From Gp6-AA40 sp036742665 (GTDB taxonomy: Bacteria > Acidobacteriota > Vicinamibacteria > Vicinamibacterales > UBA2999): a stretch of 6,369 nt of DNA. The stretch covers positions 1-6,369 of the forward strand of contig DAINQP010000273.1 in the NCBI GenBank assembly GCA_036742665.1. Direction: 5' to 3'. The notes beneath the pieces are model-generated. The model saw nothing but the letters and a program-made list of their open reading frames with translations, ran no database searches and was not told the origin of the DNA. A program made the position numbers and the translations under genes. This document shows, in pieces, positions 5,542 through 6,369 of the stretch. Position 1 is the first letter of the stretch; every line of letters begins with the position of its first letter.

Positions 5542-6369
5542 CGCGCATCGTGATCGTCGCCGCGCTGGTCCTCTTCGCTCCACTCACGTTGCTGTTGCAT
5601 GGCAAGGCCGCCGGCACGCCGGTCTATGGCTACACCGTCGTGAATTCATTTCCCCACGATCCGCAGGCATTCACGCAAGGGCTGATCGTTCGTGACGGCG
5701 TCCTCTTCGAGAGCACCGGGCTGAACGGCCAGTCGAGTCTTCGCAAGGTGCGCCTCGAGACTGGCGAGGTCGTCCAGCGAATGAACGTCGATGCGCGTTA
5801 CTTCGCCGAAGGGATGACCGACTGGGGCACCAGGCTCATTCAGCTGACGTACACAACGAAGATCGGGTTCGTCTACGACCTCTCAACGTTCGCACTCCAG
5901 CGCACATTCGACTATGCCGGTCAGGGGTGGGGCCTCACCCACGATCGGCGTCGCCTGATCATGAGTGACGGCACCTCGGCGCTCCGCTTTCTCGATCCGG
6001 AGACGCTGCGAGAAACCGGCCGCGTGACCGTCAAAGACGGCGACAAGCCGATCGAGAATTTGAATGAGCTCGAGTGGGTCAAGGGCGAAGTGTTCGCCAA
6101 TGTGTGGCTCACTGATCGCATCGCGATCATCGCGCCCGAATCCGGCCGCGTGACGGCGTGGCTCGATCTCTCCGGCATTCGTGGTCCTGTGCGCTCCGGC
6201 ACCGACGATCCCTTCGTCCGCGACTATGGTCCGGGTGGCTCGAAACCCTCCCGGAGCACCGCGGTATGCCTGAATGGCTCGAGATACCGATTGGAATCCT
6301 CGCCGGGCTCGCAGTCGTCGCCGGGCTTCTCGTCCTCGCGATCGTGCCCGATCTGCGGCCGCGCCGCCG
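5538..6369 (+). CDS. Glutaminyl-peptide cyclotransferase, abnormal or incomplete C-terminus
   Basis: A bacterial/plant-type glutaminyl cyclase (five-bladed propeller), which turns N-terminal Gln of secreted proteins into pyroglutamate. The N-terminus is a signal peptide (hydrophobic residues 4-20, cleavage probably near AAG at 24-26), so it acts outside the cytoplasm. Conserved stretches: FPHDPQAFTQGL (38-49), LFESTGLNGQSSLRKV (56-71), YFAEGMTDWGTRLIQLTY (88-105), GWGLTHD (130-136), SDGT (143-146), NELEWVKGEVFANVW (176-190) and ESGRVTAWLDLSGI (201-214). Up to about position 6180 the match is clear. The family then normally has VLNGIAYD and FVTGKLWP.LFEI before its stop; neither appears in this frame, which stays open to the window edge with a Ser/Gly/Pro-rich sequence and runs over the next gene's start. 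A frameshift, a deletion or an assembly error near 6185-6260 would explain this. The true 3' end is therefore uncertain. Confidence 0.75.
   Translation, partial: MTRIVIVAALVLFAPLTLLLHGKAAGTPVYGYTVVNSFPHDPQAFTQGLIVRDGVLFESTGLNGQSSLRKVRLETGEVVQRMNVDARYFAEGMTDWGTRLIQLTYTTKIGFVYDLSTFALQRTFDYAGQGWGLTHDRRRLIMSDGTSALRFLDPETLRETGRVTVKDGDKPIENLNELEWVKGEVFANVWLTDRIAIIAPESGRVTAWLDLSGIRGPVRSGTDDPFVRDYGPGGSKPSRSTAVCLNGSRYRLESSPGSQSSPGFSSSRSCPICGRAA
6253..6256 (+). promoter_or_regulatory. Ribosome binding site for the ORF starting at 6266
   Basis: GGAG, nine bases before the ATG at 6266. It supports a real gene start there, in a different frame from the cyclotransferase. Confidence 0.5.
6266..6369 (+). 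CDS. N-terminus of a small membrane or membrane-anchored protein, truncated by window edge
   Basis: 34 codons are visible: MPEWLEIPIG, then a strongly hydrophobic stretch (residues about 8-29, ILAGLAVVAGLLVLAIVP) and a basic tail (DLRPRR). This looks like a single N-terminal transmembrane anchor or a signal anchor. GGAG lies nine bases upstream, and third positions are mostly G or C as in the other genes, whereas the overlapping cyclotransferase frame is Ser-rich here. The product is not recognisable from so short a piece. Confidence 0.5.
   Translation, partial: MPEWLEIPIGILAGLAVVAGLLVLAIVPDLRPRR

Noticed and set aside
1..6369. A defence system, mobile element or biosynthetic cluster
   Set aside because: All recognisable genes are LPS, envelope or secreted-protein functions; no nuclease, toxin, transposase or phage motif was seen in any frame I read.

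Overview
This is a GC-rich bacterial window from an LPS-making, Gram-negative-type organism. It carries a heptose kinase, a GT9 heptosyltransferase-like enzyme, an O-antigen ligase/polymerase and a LolB-like lipoprotein. The gene styles, the GC-rich codon use and the combination of a TPR protein, a LolB-like lipoprotein and a glutaminyl cyclase make Acidobacteriota (for example Vicinamibacteria) my best guess. That is a guess from general knowledge, not a database match. I see no rRNA, tRNA, CRISPR array, transposase or integrase.

Left half (positions 1 to 3268, minus strand): one compact transcription unit for the LPS core and surface glycan. Read in transcription order it runs Trm112-like zinc protein (3268 to 3098), GT9 heptosyltransferase-family glycosyltransferase (3071 to 2019, TTG start), O-antigen ligase/polymerase family membrane protein (2022 to 826), then the kinase domain of HldE/RfaE (851 down to the window edge, truncated). 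The last three overlap by 4 and 26 bases, which points to translational coupling. HldE would supply the activated heptose precursor, the GT9 enzyme would transfer heptose to the core, and the ligase-family protein would join or polymerise glycan in the inner membrane.

Middle (3269 to 3318): a 50-base divergent control region, visibly AT-rich against its surroundings. It holds two back-to-back -10-like hexamers. The rightward one sits so close to the next start codon that the transcript may be leaderless.

Right half (3319 to 6369, plus strand): a secreted TPR-repeat protein, a LolA/LolB-like lipoprotein, a secreted glutaminyl-peptide cyclotransferase and the beginning of a small membrane protein. 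The TPR and lipoprotein genes are joined by an imperfect inverted repeat built from a 7-base unit (GCAAAAT / ATTTTGC). Its left arm encodes the C-terminal tail of the TPR protein and its right arm encodes most of the signal peptide of the lipoprotein. The cyclotransferase looks normal until about position 6180 and then loses its family C-terminus, with a new start codon in another frame at 6266.

I do not see a complete new biological system. The most unusual element is the heptad inverted repeat that has been built into both neighbouring proteins. The other points worth checking are the damaged or replaced cyclotransferase end, the overlapping divergent promoters and the Trm112-like protein without a partner.
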